A stretch of 64,000 bases of DNA from NCBI RefSeq assembly GCF_022230925.1, contig NZ_JAKKFH010000034.1, positions 62,001 through 126,000 on the forward strand, given 5' to 3'. Origin of the DNA: Micromonospora alfalfae. Lineage in GTDB: Bacteria; Actinomycetota; Actinomycetes; Mycobacteriales; Micromonosporaceae. The notes under the pieces were generated by a model. That model did no database searches. It worked only from the letters and a program-made list of their open reading frames with translations, and was not told the origin of the DNA. Made by a program: the position numbers and the translations under genes. This document shows, piece after piece, positions 25,828-34,847 of this stretch. Within the stretch, counting starts at the first letter, position 1. Every line of letters starts with the position of its first letter.

Positions 25828-28728
25828 GTGTTTCGTCGAAGGCTGTCAGCAGCCACGGTGGCGGTGACCGTTGCCGTCGGCGCGCTCGTCGCGCCCAGTC
25901 CCGCGCTCGCCTACACCAACACCCAGATCCCGGCGTCGAGCTGGGCCTACACCGATTCCGCCACACCCACCCGGGCCACCGTCAACGCCCAGACCGACGC
26001 CCCCGTCGGGCGCTGGCTGGACGCCGAGGAGAACGCCCACACCTCCCGCTTCTACTTCTCCATCAGCCTGGCCGAGCTGGCCGGTAGGCAGTTGTCCGAC
26101 GCGGACCTGATCGTGCGGGAGAAGAAGGTCACCGACTGCGGCGCGGCGGCCTCGGTCGAGTTGTGGCGTACCGCCGGGTTCGCCAACATCAACTCCTGGA
26201 AGAAGCCTCCGGTCGAGCGGGAGAAGCTCGGCACGATGAGCGCCGGCGCCGGCGCCGAGTGCCCCGGTTCGCTCGTCCAGGACCTCACCAGCACCGTCCG
26301 GGCCGCTCTCGCGCGGGGGGAGACGCGGCTACACCTGGAGCTTCGGCTGAATGCGGAGGCCGAGCGGGACGCCCGTCAGGGCCGCTGGCTGTACTACCGA
26401 CCCACGCTCAGCGTGCAGCACAACGGACTGCCCACGATCGGCGGCCTCTCCCTCTACCCGAGCAAGGGCTGCGGTGACGCCACCCACCCGGTCACCGTCG
26501 GGGGCGGTTGGATCACGTTCTCGGCAAAGGCCAGTGATCCGGACCCCAACGACTGGGCCGACGTCTACTTCGCGGCCTGGCCGGTGGACCACCCGGACCA
26601 GCGCCGCGAGCGGGGTGGCAGCAGCTACGGCGGTGGCCAGGAGCACCGGACCGAGTGGGAGATGTCGAGCTATCCGCACGGCACCGTCCTGGCCTGGACG
26701 GCGCGAGCGACGGACGGGGACGGCGACTCCGGGTGGGCTCCCCTCTGCTATGTGCGGGTGGACGGGCAGGCCCCCGCCGAGGCTCCGCAGGTGAGCTCCG
26801 CTGAATACCCGGCCAACGGTGCTCCGGGTTCGGGAGGCGTCGGCGTGCCGGGCACGTTCCGCTTCGACGCAAGTGGCGACACCGACGTGACCCGCTACCG
26901 CTACGACGACCCCAACAGTGGAACGATCGTCGTGGTGAACGCACCGGCACCGGGCGCTGCCGCAACCTTCACCTGGACGCCGGAGCGAAGCGGACCGGTG
27001 ACCATGCGGGTGTGGTCGCTGGACGCCGTGGGCAATGCCTCCCCGCCCCGCGAGTACGAGTTCTGGGTCCGGAACACCGAGCCCAGCGTGCAGGTCGACG
27101 TGGCCGGCACCCACCTGCCCAGCACGCTCACCATGCGCTCTCCCGTCGCCGAGGTGACCTCCTTCGGCTACCGGTTCGACGACGGTGAGGAGGTACGGGT
27201 GTTGGCGGCGGAAGCCGCGGCGACGGCAACTGTCACCTTCACCGAACCCCGCCTGTACCAGCTGGTGGTCTCGGCCTACGTAGGTGACAAGCTCTCCGGC
27301 TCACGGCACCAGTCGGTGTCCGTCAACGACGCGCCGAGGATCGAGTCGACAGACTTCGCCTGGGATCACAGCGGCGTCGTCGACGTGCAGGGAACGTTCA
27401 CGTTCCGACCCCGCACCACCGACGTGGTGGCCTACCGCTACTCGTTCGGTTACGACGAGGAGTCGCGGATTGTCGCGGCGGCGGACGGGACGGCGTCGTT
27501 GGCGTGGACCCCGCAGTCGCCCAACTACTACCAGCTCAACGTTCGTTCGGAGCGGGCCGACGGAACGATCTCGCAGAACACCCGGTACGAATTCTCGGTC
27601 GTCGACAACAAGCCCACCGTCTACTCCTCGGATGTCGACGGATCGCCGCGTCGGGACGGCCTCGGACTGCCGATGTCGTTCCAGTTCAGCACGTCGATGC
27701 CCGACGTGGCGGAGTTCGTCTACCAGTTCGACGGCGAGGCCGAGCAGACGGTGCCGGCGGAGTACGGAACGGCCCGCCTGACCTGGACCCCCGATCGAGC
27801 CGGCAACCGCCAGGTGACGGTCCGCTCCCGGTACACCTCCGGCGAGCTGTCTCCCCCGGCGGTGTGGCCGTTCGCGGTCTGGACCGGGCCGGTCGTCCGG
27901 TCGGCCGCGTACGACTCGGGCAGCTCGGACGGGCGGGTGGGCAAGGAGGCCACGTTCACCTTCCAGCCGGCCCTGCCCGGTGTGCAGCGGTACACCTACC
28001 GGCTCAACTGGGGTCAGGAACGAAGCGTCGACGCTGGCGCCGACGGAACGGCCAGCGTGACGTACACCCCGAGCGAATCCGGCTACCAGACGATCGAGGT
28101 CACCAGCCACGGCGTGGACGGCACCAGGTCGCAGACCCGGACGTACGAGTTCGTGGTGAAGAGCGACCGGGTGGGCGTGGCCGGCTACTACAGCGACTGG
28201 AGCGTCACCGGTGGCATCGGTGTGCCGGGTTCGATGACCTTCTGGACCGAGCTGTACCCGGACGTCGCCGAGTACCGGTACCGACTCAACGACGGCCCCG
28301 AGCAGACTGTGGTCGCAGACCCGGACGGCACCGGCACGGGTTTCCTCCTCACCCCGGACCGGAACGGCGTGAACACCCTGTCGGTCCGTCAGCTGCTGCG
28401 CAGCGGGGAGATGTCCCCGGCGACCGAATACCGCTTCCGGGTTGGCACCGCACCGCTGGTCACCTCGGCGGAGTACCCGGCCGGGCAGTGGAGCGGCGGC
28501 GCCGGTCAGGCCGGCCTGTTCACCTTCAGCGGGGGCACCGCAGGCATTGTCGAGTTCGAGTACCAGGTCGGTGAGGATGACGCTCGGGTCGTCCCGGCCG
28601 TCGACGGCACGGCGACTGTCAGCTGGACTCCGCCTTACTGGACCAGCTACACGATGACAGTGCGGGGCCGACTGGCCAACGGCACGTGGACGGAGAGTTC
28701 GTCCTACAACATCCTCGTACAGCCGTAA
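25828..28728 (+). CDS. Secreted repeat protein with DNRLRE-like N-terminal domain
   Basis: The 966-residue protein starts with a Sec signal peptide (basic 'FRRRLSAATVAVTVAVGAL' start, cleavage after 'PALA', about residue 29). Residues about 30-200 resemble the DNRLRE/CBM-like domain of actinobacterial secreted proteins ('HTSRFYFSISLAELAGRQL', 'LWRTAGFANINSW'). An Ig-like stretch follows (about 205-320), then seven tandem repeats of about 90 residues with recurring 'GxPGTFTF', 'VxxYRYxF', 'DGTAxxTWTP' and 'YEFxV'. The repeats look like Ig-like or PKD-like beta sandwiches. No wall anchor is visible. The GTG at 25828 has GGAGG ten bases upstream. Likely a surface or matrix protein; function unknown. 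Confidence 0.85.
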   Translation: MFRRRLSAATVAVTVAVGALVAPSPALAYTNTQIPASSWAYTDSATPTRATVNAQTDAPVGRWLDAEENAHTSRFYFSISLAELAGRQLSDADLIVREKKVTDCGAAASVELWRTAGFANINSWKKPPVEREKLGTMSAGAGAECPGSLVQDLTSTVRAALARGETRLHLELRLNAEAERDARQGRWLYYRPTLSVQHNGLPTIGGLSLYPSKGCGDATHPVTVGGGWITFSAKASDPDPNDWADVYFAAWPVDHPDQRRERGGSSYGGGQEHRTEWEMSSYPHGTVLAWTARATDGDGDSGWAPLCYVRVDGQAPAEAPQVSSAEYPANGAPGSGGVGVPGTFRFDASGDTDVTRYRYDDPNSGTIVVVNAPAPGAAATFTWTPERSGPVTMRVWSLDAVGNASPPREYEFWVRNTEPSVQVDVAGTHLPSTLTMRSPVAEVTSFGYRFDDGEEVRVLAAEAAATATVTFTEPRLYQLVVSAYVGDKLSGSRHQSVSVNDAPRIESTDFAWDHSGVVDVQGTFTFRPRTTDVVAYRYSFGYDEESRIVAAADGTASLAWTPQSPNYYQLNVRSERADGTISQNTRYEFSVVDNKPTVYSSDVDGSPRRDGLGLPMSFQFSTSMPDVAEFVYQFDGEAEQTVPAEYGTARLTWTPDRAGNRQVTVRSRYTSGELSPPAVWPFAVWTGPVVRSAAYDSGSSDGRVGKEATFTFQPALPGVQRYTYRLNWGQERSVDAGADGTASVTYTPSESGYQTIEVTSHGVDGTRSQTRTYEFVVKSDRVGVAGYYSDWSVTGGIGVPGSMTFWTELYPDVAEYRYRLNDGPEQTVVADPDGTGTGFLLTPDRNGVNTLSVRQLLRSGEMSPATEYRFRVGTAPLVTSAEYPAGQWSGGAGQAGLFTFSGGTAGIVEFEYQVGEDDARVVPAVDGTATVSWTPPYWTSYTMTVRGRLANGTWTESSSYNILVQP

Positions 28729-28739
28729 GGCGGCCCACC

Positions 28740-28786
28740 CGTACGAACCGCGGCCCCGGGGTTTCCCCGGGGCCGCGGTTCGTACG
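28740..28786. terminator. Perfect 22-bp hairpin between the repeat-protein gene and metG
   Basis: Arms 28740-28761 and 28765-28786 pair perfectly around a TTT loop. It lies between convergent stops and can serve both strands. Confidence 0.9.
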
Positions 28787-28798
28787 TGGGCAGGGTGC

Positions 28799-30601
28799 TC
28801 AATCGGCCAGCCGGGCCAGTTCCTCGTCGACGATCGACGGGTCGAGCTTGCGGAACACCGGCTTCGGCGCGGCCAGCGGGCGACCCGCCTCGATCGACAC
28901 CGACTCCCAGCGCGCGCCGACTGTGTAGTCCCCGGTGAGCACCGGGTACGCCGGGCCGCCGTCCAGGTCGTCGACCTGCTCGATCACCGGCATCGGCGCG
29001 TGCACGCCGGTGCCCCCGAGCAGCTCGTGCACCTGCTGCGCGGAGTGCGGCAGGAACGGGGTGAGCAGCGTGTTGGCATCGCTGATCACCTGAAGGGCGA
29101 CGTGCAGGATGGTGCCCATCCGGGGCTTGTCCGCCTCGTCCTTGAGCTTCCAGGGCGCCTGCTCGGAGAGGTACCTGTTGGCCTCGGCGACCACCTTCAT
29201 GGCCTCACCGATCGCCTGCTTCTGCCGGTGCCGGCCGATCAGGTCGCCGACTGTGGTGAACCCGGTCCGGGCGACGGCGAGCAGCGCGTCGTCGGCCTCG
29301 GTGAGCCCGGCCGGGTCGACCGGCGGGATCGCACCGAAGTTCTTCGCGGCCATCGAGACGCATCGGTTGACCAGGTTGCCCCAACCGGCGACCAACTCGT
29401 CGTTGTTGCGGCGCAGGAACTCCGCCCAGGTGAAGTCGGTGTCGTTGCTCTCCGGGCCGGCGGCGGCGATGAAGTAGCGCAGCGCGTCGGCGTCGTAGCG
29501 CTCCAGGAAGTCGCGAACGTAGATGACCACCTTGCGGGACGAGGAGAACTTGCGCCCCTCCATGGTCAGGTACTCACTGGAGACCACCTCGGTGGGCAGG
29601 TTGAGCCGACCCAGTTCGCCCGGCTCACCGTCGCGGGAGCCCTCGCCGGAGTAGCCGGAGAGCAGCGCCGGCCAGATCACCGAGTGGAAGACGATGTTGT
29701 CCTTGCCCATGAAGTAGTAGGACTGGGCGTCCTTCCCCGCGCCGTCGGCGGACCAGTACCTGCGCCACGCGTCCGGGTCGCCGGAGCGACGGGCCCATTC
29801 GATCGAGGCGGACAGGTAGCCGATCACGGCGTCGAACCACACGTAGATCCGCTTGTCCGACCGGTCGCGCCAGCCGTCGAGCGGGATCGGTACGCCCCAC
29901 TCCAGGTCACGGGTGATCGCCCGGGGCTGGAGGTCGTCGAGCAGGTTGCGGGAGAACCGCAGCACGTTGGGCCGCCACCCCTCGCGGGTGTCCAGCCACT
30001 GCCGCAGCACCTCGGCCAGGGCCGGCAGGTCCAGGAAGAAGTGCTCGGTCTCGACGAACTTCGGAGTCTCTCCGTTGATCCGCGACTTGGGGTTGATCAG
30101 GTCGATCGGGTCGAGTTGGTTGCCGCAGTTGTCGCACTGGTCGCCGCGGGCGCTGTCGTACCCGCAGATCGGGCAGGTGCCCTCGATGTAACGGTCGGGC
30201 AGGGTGCGCCCGGTGGACGGGGAGATCGCGCCCATGGTGGTCTTCGGCACGATGTAGCCGTTGCGGTACATCCCCTCGAACAACTCCTGCACCACCGCGT
30301 AGTGGTTGCGGGTGGTGGTGCGGGTGAACAGGTCGTAGGAGAGACCGAGGCCGTGCAGGTCCTCGACGATCACCCTGTTGTACCGGTCGGCCAGCTCGCG
30401 CGGGGTCACCCCGTCGGCGTCGGCCTGCACCTGGATCGGGGTGCCGTGCTCGTCGGTGCCGGAGACCATGAGCACGTCGTGGCCGGCCATCCGCATGTAC
30501 CGGGCGAAGACGTCGGAGGGAACGCCGAAACCGGAGACGTGGCCGATGTGGCGGGGGCCGTTGGCGTACGGCCAGGCCACTGCCGCGAGAACGTGACTCA
30601 T
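28799..30601 (-). CDS. metG: Methionyl-tRNA synthetase
   Basis: The 600-residue class I synthetase charges tRNA-Met. The HIGH region is 'AWPYANGPRHIGHVSGFGVP' (about 10-29), the zinc knuckle has four cysteines in 'CPICGYDSARGDQCDNCG' (about 145-162), and the KMSKS-like loop is 'GRKFSSSRK' (about 350). The C-terminal anticodon-binding helices end near residue 530 and no EMAP-like dimerisation domain is attached, as in other actinobacteria. The ATG at 30601 follows TAGGCT by eight bases, suggesting a leaderless transcript. Confidence 0.97.
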   Translation of the reverse strand: MSHVLAAVAWPYANGPRHIGHVSGFGVPSDVFARYMRMAGHDVLMVSGTDEHGTPIQVQADADGVTPRELADRYNRVIVEDLHGLGLSYDLFTRTTTRNHYAVVQELFEGMYRNGYIVPKTTMGAISPSTGRTLPDRYIEGTCPICGYDSARGDQCDNCGNQLDPIDLINPKSRINGETPKFVETEHFFLDLPALAEVLRQWLDTREGWRPNVLRFSRNLLDDLQPRAITRDLEWGVPIPLDGWRDRSDKRIYVWFDAVIGYLSASIEWARRSGDPDAWRRYWSADGAGKDAQSYYFMGKDNIVFHSVIWPALLSGYSGEGSRDGEPGELGRLNLPTEVVSSEYLTMEGRKFSSSRKVVIYVRDFLERYDADALRYFIAAAGPESNDTDFTWAEFLRRNNDELVAGWGNLVNRCVSMAAKNFGAIPPVDPAGLTEADDALLAVARTGFTTVGDLIGRHRQKQAIGEAMKVVAEANRYLSEQAPWKLKDEADKPRMGTILHVALQVISDANTLLTPFLPHSAQQVHELLGGTGVHAPMPVIEQVDDLDGGPAYPVLTGDYTVGARWESVSIEAGRPLAAPKPVFRKLDPSIVDEELARLAD

Positions 30602-30609
30602 GAGCAGTG

Positions 30610-30615
30610 AGCCTA
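30610..30615 (-). promoter_or_regulatory. -10 hexamer of a leaderless promoter (metG)
   Basis: TAGGCT on the minus strand ends eight bases before the metG ATG at 30601. No ribosome-binding site is visible. Confidence 0.5.
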
Positions 30616-30750
30616 GTGACCCGTCCGGGGCCTTCGCGAACCAATGGGGGGTGCCCGACCGTCGGACCGGGCCGACCACCTCGCCCGTTGGTCCGATTTG
30701 TCGTCGACACGCGGCTCACCTGCCGGTTTCACCTCCTGGCGCGGTGTGCA

Positions 30751-31809
30751 ATGAACGTCGTGACGGGCAGAGGAGCGGCGCGGGACCACGAGGACCGTCC
30801 CACCGGGTCGGCGGTCGGCGACGACCCGGGGCCTGAGCCTGCCGCGTCACGGCTCGCCGGGGTCGCGCCGCAGCCCCGGGTCGTGCCCAGCGCCGACCCG
30901 GGTTCGCAGCGGCCCACCCCGGCGGGGAGGTCCGCTGCCCCGGCCCGCCCCGCGCCGGCGGCGCCGTCACCCACACCGACTCGTCCGACCCCGGGGGCAC
31001 CCGTTCCCAGCCCGGTCCGGCCCGGCTCGTCGGGCCCGCCGGCCGGCGCGGCACCGGTCGGCGCGGAGCCCGTCGAGGTGGAGCCGACCACCGGCGCTCC
31101 GGTGGACGCGGTGCCACGTCGGGTGCCGGTCCGGCAGCAGGGTCGCCGACAGCGCGACAATGGGCCCGACGGCGACCCGCCGGACGACGGCGGCGCTTTC
31201 TGGGCGCCGATCGAGCAGGTGCACTGGGACGGCACCCCGGTCCGCAAGGACCCGGCACCGGCGCGGCTTCGCGGCTTCCGGCTGGCGCTGCGCCGGGCAC
31301 CCAGCCGCACGCCCCCACCGCCGGATCCGCTGCCCGGGCTCGCCGCGCTGGTGGTGCTGAGCCTGGTCGCGGCCTTTTTCGCCTGGGTCAGCGCCGGCCC
31401 GTTCTGGCTCGCGGTCGGGCACGCCCGGACTGGCACCGTGGTGATCGACGACTGCTCCGGCGGCGGGCTCACCCTGCGGTGCCGGGGGATCTTCACTGCC
31501 GAGGACGGGCGGTTCATCGCCCATGGTGTCCGGGTCAGCGGCGTGCCAGTCGAGGGGAGCACGGCCGGCACCGCGCTGCCGGCGCGGATGACCGGCCCGG
31601 ACAGCGGCACCGCGTACGCGGATGTCGGTGTGGGCCGGCACCTGCGGTGGCTGCCCGGTCTGTTGGTGGTGCTGGCCTGCGCCGCCGGCATCGTTCGATG
31701 GACCGGGTCGGCCCGGCTGCCCGGTCGCCGGCACCGCCGCTGGGCAGTGGCCGCCGCCATCGCCGGCCCCACGCTGATCACAGTCGGCTTCCTGGCCGCC
31801 GCGTGGTGA
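30751..31809 (+). CDS. Proline-rich membrane protein, hypothetical
   Basis: The 352-residue protein has a long Pro/Ala/Arg-rich cytoplasmic N-terminus (about 1-190), a membrane helix 'GLAALVVLSLVAAFFAWVSA' (about 200-220), a loop of about 85 residues with two cysteines ('DDCSGGGLTLRCRGIF'), and two closing helices ('WLPGLLVVLACAAGIV', 'AIAGPTLITVGFLAAAW'). No family recognised. The ATG at 30751 is the first start not overlapping the metG promoter; ribosome-binding signal is weak. It converges on rsmI. Confidence 0.75.
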   Translation: MNVVTGRGAARDHEDRPTGSAVGDDPGPEPAASRLAGVAPQPRVVPSADPGSQRPTPAGRSAAPARPAPAAPSPTPTRPTPGAPVPSPVRPGSSGPPAGAAPVGAEPVEVEPTTGAPVDAVPRRVPVRQQGRRQRDNGPDGDPPDDGGAFWAPIEQVHWDGTPVRKDPAPARLRGFRLALRRAPSRTPPPPDPLPGLAALVVLSLVAAFFAWVSAGPFWLAVGHARTGTVVIDDCSGGGLTLRCRGIFTAEDGRFIAHGVRVSGVPVEGSTAGTALPARMTGPDSGTAYADVGVGRHLRWLPGLLVVLACAAGIVRWTGSARLPGRRHRRWAVAAAIAGPTLITVGFLAAAW

Positions 31810-31840
31810 ACCCGCCGTCCGGCGGACCCTGCCACAGCGG

Positions 31841-32680
31841 TCAGCTGTGCACGATCGTGTAGACGTCCCGGCGGCGCAGCGCGTACTCGGTGGCGACGTC
31901 GGTGATGGCGTCCCGGCGGGACCGGCCGGCGGCCTCCCGCTCGGCGACGGCGGCGCGCAGGGTGTCGTCGTCGGGGCGTTCGGCAGCGGTCAGCGGAGCG
32001 CCGGCCACCACAAGGGTGATCTCTCCGCGCGGGTCCCCCTCGGTGGCCCACCGGGCCAGCTCGCCGAGGGGGCGACGGAGCACCTCCTCGTAGGTCTTCG
32101 TGAGTTCACGGCAGAGCGCGGCCGGCCGGTCCGCCCCGAACGTGTCGGCCAGGTCGGTGAGCGTCGCTCCGATCCGGTGCGGGGCCTCGAAGAAGACCAG
32201 GGTGCGCTCCTCGGCGGCGAGGGCGCGCAGCCGGGATCGGCGGCCGCCGGGGGTACGGGGCAGGAAGCCCTCGAAGCAGAACCGGTCGCAGGGCAGCCCG
32301 GAGACGGCCAGCGCGGTGGTGACAGCGCTGGGCCCGGGGGCGACGGTGACCGGCGCCCCGACATCCAACGTGGCACGGACCAGTCGGTAGCCGGGGTCGG
32401 AGACGCTGGGCATCCCACCGTCGGTGACGAGCGCCACCACGTATCCGCCGAGGATGGCCTCGACCAGCTCGGGGGTGCGCCGCTCCTCGTTGCCCTCGAA
32501 GTAGGAGACGATTCGACCGCCGACGGTGAGGTCGAGGTCACGGGCCAGCCGGGTGAGTCGGCGGGTGTCCTCGGCGGCGACCACGTCGGCGCTGATCAGC
32601 ACCTCCCGGAGTCGGGCCGAGGCGTCGGCGGGGTTGCCGAGCGGGGCACCGAGCAGGATCAGGCGCCCAACTTCGGACAT
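31841..32680 (-). CDS. rsmI: 16S rRNA (cytidine-1402 2'-O)-methyltransferase
   Basis: The 279-residue SAM-dependent enzyme of the tetrapyrrole-methylase fold modifies C1402 in the ribosomal P site. It shows 'LILLGAPLGNPADASARL' (residues about 6-23), 'VAAEDTRRLTRL' (about 35-46), 'VALVTDGGMPSVSDPGYRLV' (about 85-104) and 'FFEAPHRIG' (about 160). The ATG at 32680 is chosen over a long shadow extension. It diverges from pmt, an arrangement also present in mycobacteria. Confidence 0.95.
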   Translation of the reverse strand: MSEVGRLILLGAPLGNPADASARLREVLISADVVAAEDTRRLTRLARDLDLTVGGRIVSYFEGNEERRTPELVEAILGGYVVALVTDGGMPSVSDPGYRLVRATLDVGAPVTVAPGPSAVTTALAVSGLPCDRFCFEGFLPRTPGGRRSRLRALAAEERTLVFFEAPHRIGATLTDLADTFGADRPAALCRELTKTYEEVLRRPLGELARWATEGDPRGEITLVVAGAPLTAAERPDDDTLRAAVAEREAAGRSRRDAITDVATEYALRRRDVYTIVHS

Positions 32681-32760
32681 TTCACCCACGAATTCGTCTC
32701 CTTCATTGCTGGGAATACCGGTATCAGGGACGACGGACGCCACCGGACACCTTGGCAGCC

Positions 32761-32766
32761 TACGAT
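32761..32766 (+). promoter_or_regulatory. -10 hexamer of a leaderless promoter (pmt)
   Basis: TACGAT lies six bases before the GTG at 32773, with no ribosome-binding site between. This fixes the start of the mannosyltransferase gene at 32773 rather than at the upstream in-frame TTG. Confidence 0.65.
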
Positions 32767-32772
32767 CGCCGG

Positions 32773-34482
32773 GTGACGAGTGCGTCGACAGCGCAGAGCC
32801 CGAGCGCCGATCCGGACAAGATGATCCAGGCGACGGGCGAGCCCGGTGCCAACCAGGAGCCGACGGCACCGGGTGCCGAGGGCGGCGGGGTGGCCGCGAC
32901 GGTCCGGCGACGGTTCGCCACCGTCGACACCCAGGTGGATCGGTTCTCCTGGCTGGCCACGGCAGTGGTGGTGGCCATCGCGGCGATAGTGCGCTTCGTC
33001 GGGCTGTCCAGCCCGAAGGGCAAGATCTTCGACGAGACGTACTACGCCAAGGACGCCTACGGGCTGATCTCCCGCGGCGTGGAGTGGAACTACAAGGACA
33101 ACGTCCCGTCGTACGTGGTGCACCCGCCGCTGGGCAAGTGGTTGATCGGCATCGGCGAGTGGGCGTTCGGCTATCAGGACGCCGATTCGAAGGTCTCCGT
33201 CCCAGGGCACCTGATGACCACCGCGCCGGAGTTCGGCTGGCGATTCTCGGCGGCGGTGATCGGCACGCTGTCGGTGCTGCTGCTGGTCCGCATCGGCCGG
33301 CGGATGTTCCGCTCGACGGTGCTCGGCTGCGCTGCCGGCCTGCTGCTCGCCCTGGACGGCTTCCACCTGGTGCTGTCCCGCGCGGCCCTGCTCGACATCT
33401 TCCTGCTCTTCTTCGTACTGGCGGCGTTCGGCGCGCTGGTGCTCGATCGGGACGCCCGCCGTCGACGCTGGGCTCGGGCCCTGGACGACGGGCTCGATCC
33501 GAGCCAGCCGGGCCGGGCCGGCCGCCCGCCGACCGGTTGGCGCACCTGGCCGTGGTGGCGGCTGGCGGCCGGGGTGCTGATCGGCTGCGCCTGTGCGGTG
33601 AAGTGGAGCGCCCTGTACTTCGTGCCTGCCTTCGCGCTGCTGGTGCTCTTCTGGGAGGTCGGCGTCCGCCGCTCGGCCGGCGTCCGCAGGCCCTGGCGGG
33701 ACACGCTCGTCGACGAGCTGCCCTGGCTGGTGTTCGCCGGCGTACTCATGGTGGGCACCTACCTCGCCACCTGGTCCGGCTGGCTGTTCACCGACGACGG
33801 TTACTACCGGCTCGCGTCGGCCTACCCGGGCTCCCGGCTCAGCGACCGCCCGGTGATCGGTCCGCTGATCAACCTCTTCGAATACCACCGCGCGGCGTAC
33901 GGGTTCCACGCCCAGCTTGATGACGCGCACAAGTACCAGTCGTGGCCGTGGCAGTGGCTGCTGTTGGGCCGTCCGGTGGCGTTCCACTACGCCGGCGACG
34001 GCGTCTGCGGCGCGGCGAGCTGCGCCTCGGAGATTCTGCTGCTCGGCACCCCGCTGCTCTGGTGGTCGTTCCTGCCCGCTCTGGTGGCGCTGGTCTGGCT
34101 TGGTGTGGCCCGTCGGGATTGGCGGGCCGGCGCGATCCTGCTCACCGTGGCCGCCGGGCTGCTGCCGTGGTTCTGGTTCGCCCTCGACGGCCGGACGATG
34201 TTCTCGTTCTACGCCGCGCCGGCGGTGCCGTTCCTGGTGCTGGCCGTGGTGTACGTGCTGGGCGCGATGATCGCCCCCGCCGGGGGTGACGTGGGTGCGG
34301 TGGCGCCGCTGGTGCCCGGTGACCCGAGTTATGAGCGTCGACTGGTGGGCAGCATCGCGGCGGGGGCGTACGTGCTGCTGGTGGCGCTCTGCTTCGCGTA
34401 CTTCTATCCGATCTTCGTGGGTCGGGTGATTCCGTACTCGGACTGGCTGTCCCGGATGTGGCTCGACGGTCGGTGGATATAA
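32773..34482 (+). CDS. Dolichyl-phosphate-mannose-protein mannosyltransferase (PMT, GT39)
   Basis: The 569-residue multi-spanning enzyme transfers mannose from polyprenyl-phosphate-mannose to Ser/Thr of exported proteins. After a 45-residue cytoplasmic tail comes the first helix ('LATAVVVAIAAIVRFVGL') and the catalytic loop 'KIFDETYYAKDAYGL' (the Asp-Glu of the family). 'HPPLGKWLIGIGEW' follows, and at least nine further helices to the C-terminus. The C-terminal region contains 'WPWQWLLLGRPVAFHY', typical of bacterial Pmt. It probably glycosylates several of the Ser/Thr/Pro-rich secreted proteins of this genome; that is inference. Two hairpins follow the stop. Confidence 0.93.
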   Translation: MTSASTAQSPSADPDKMIQATGEPGANQEPTAPGAEGGGVAATVRRRFATVDTQVDRFSWLATAVVVAIAAIVRFVGLSSPKGKIFDETYYAKDAYGLISRGVEWNYKDNVPSYVVHPPLGKWLIGIGEWAFGYQDADSKVSVPGHLMTTAPEFGWRFSAAVIGTLSVLLLVRIGRRMFRSTVLGCAAGLLLALDGFHLVLSRAALLDIFLLFFVLAAFGALVLDRDARRRRWARALDDGLDPSQPGRAGRPPTGWRTWPWWRLAAGVLIGCACAVKWSALYFVPAFALLVLFWEVGVRRSAGVRRPWRDTLVDELPWLVFAGVLMVGTYLATWSGWLFTDDGYYRLASAYPGSRLSDRPVIGPLINLFEYHRAAYGFHAQLDDAHKYQSWPWQWLLLGRPVAFHYAGDGVCGAASCASEILLLGTPLLWWSFLPALVALVWLGVARRDWRAGAILLTVAAGLLPWFWFALDGRTMFSFYAAPAVPFLVLAVVYVLGAMIAPAGGDVGAVAPLVPGDPSYERRLVGSIAAGAYVLLVALCFAYFYPIFVGRVIPYSDWLSRMWLDGRWI

Positions 34483-34516
34483 GCATCGACAGGCGACGCG
34501 CCGCACAGCGCGACGG

Positions 34517-34554
34517 AAGAAGGGCCCGCACGCCGAAGCGTGCGGGCCCTTCTT
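34517..34554 (+). terminator. 17-bp hairpin downstream of pmt
   Basis: Arms 34517-34533 and 34538-34554 pair perfectly around a CGAA tetraloop, and TGAC follows. It starts 35 bases after the pmt stop and is a strong terminator candidate. Confidence 0.85.
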
Positions 34555-34563
34555 GACAAAGAC

Positions 34564-34611
34564 GCGCGCCCCGATCGCCTGCCACGGGGGAAGCGGGCGA
34601 TTGGGGCGCGC
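34564..34611. terminator. Second hairpin in the pmt-VWA gap
   Basis: Arms of 16 bases (34564-34579 and 34596-34611) pair with one wobble around a 16-base loop, 10 bases after the previous hairpin. Together these and the promoter at 34835 account for the 365-base gap 34483-34847; nothing else is recognisable there. Confidence 0.6.
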
Positions 34612-34834
34612 AAGAAGAGCTTAACCACCGCGCACCACCGGCACAACGGGTCGACTTGGGTCAGATTTCCGACGGATGCTGGCCGAACCGACACCTTCCC
34701 TCGTGCAGTTGACCGAGGGTGACCCGGCGTGGACCCTGAGCGCGGGCGCGGCCGGTCAGAGGCGATCCTCGGCTCAGCCGCAGTCGCCGGTTCCGCATGC
34801 CTCCACCCAAACGATCATCCAAAGTGGATCTCAC

Positions 34835-34840
34835 TACACT
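34835..34840 (+). promoter_or_regulatory. -10 hexamer of a leaderless promoter (VWA gene)
   Basis: TACACT lies seven bases before the GTG at 34848. No ribosome-binding site is present, which favours this start over the ATG at 34797. Confidence 0.6.
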
Positions 34841-34847
34841 GCGGGTC

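Noticed and set aside
30729..32051. A 440-codon open frame on the minus strand
   Set aside because: The plus-strand frame has clear membrane helices and the antisense frame overlaps rsmI.
32659..34506. A 615-codon open frame on the minus strand over pmt
   Set aside because: The plus strand encodes an unmistakable mannosyltransferase; the antisense frame has no membrane or domain pattern.
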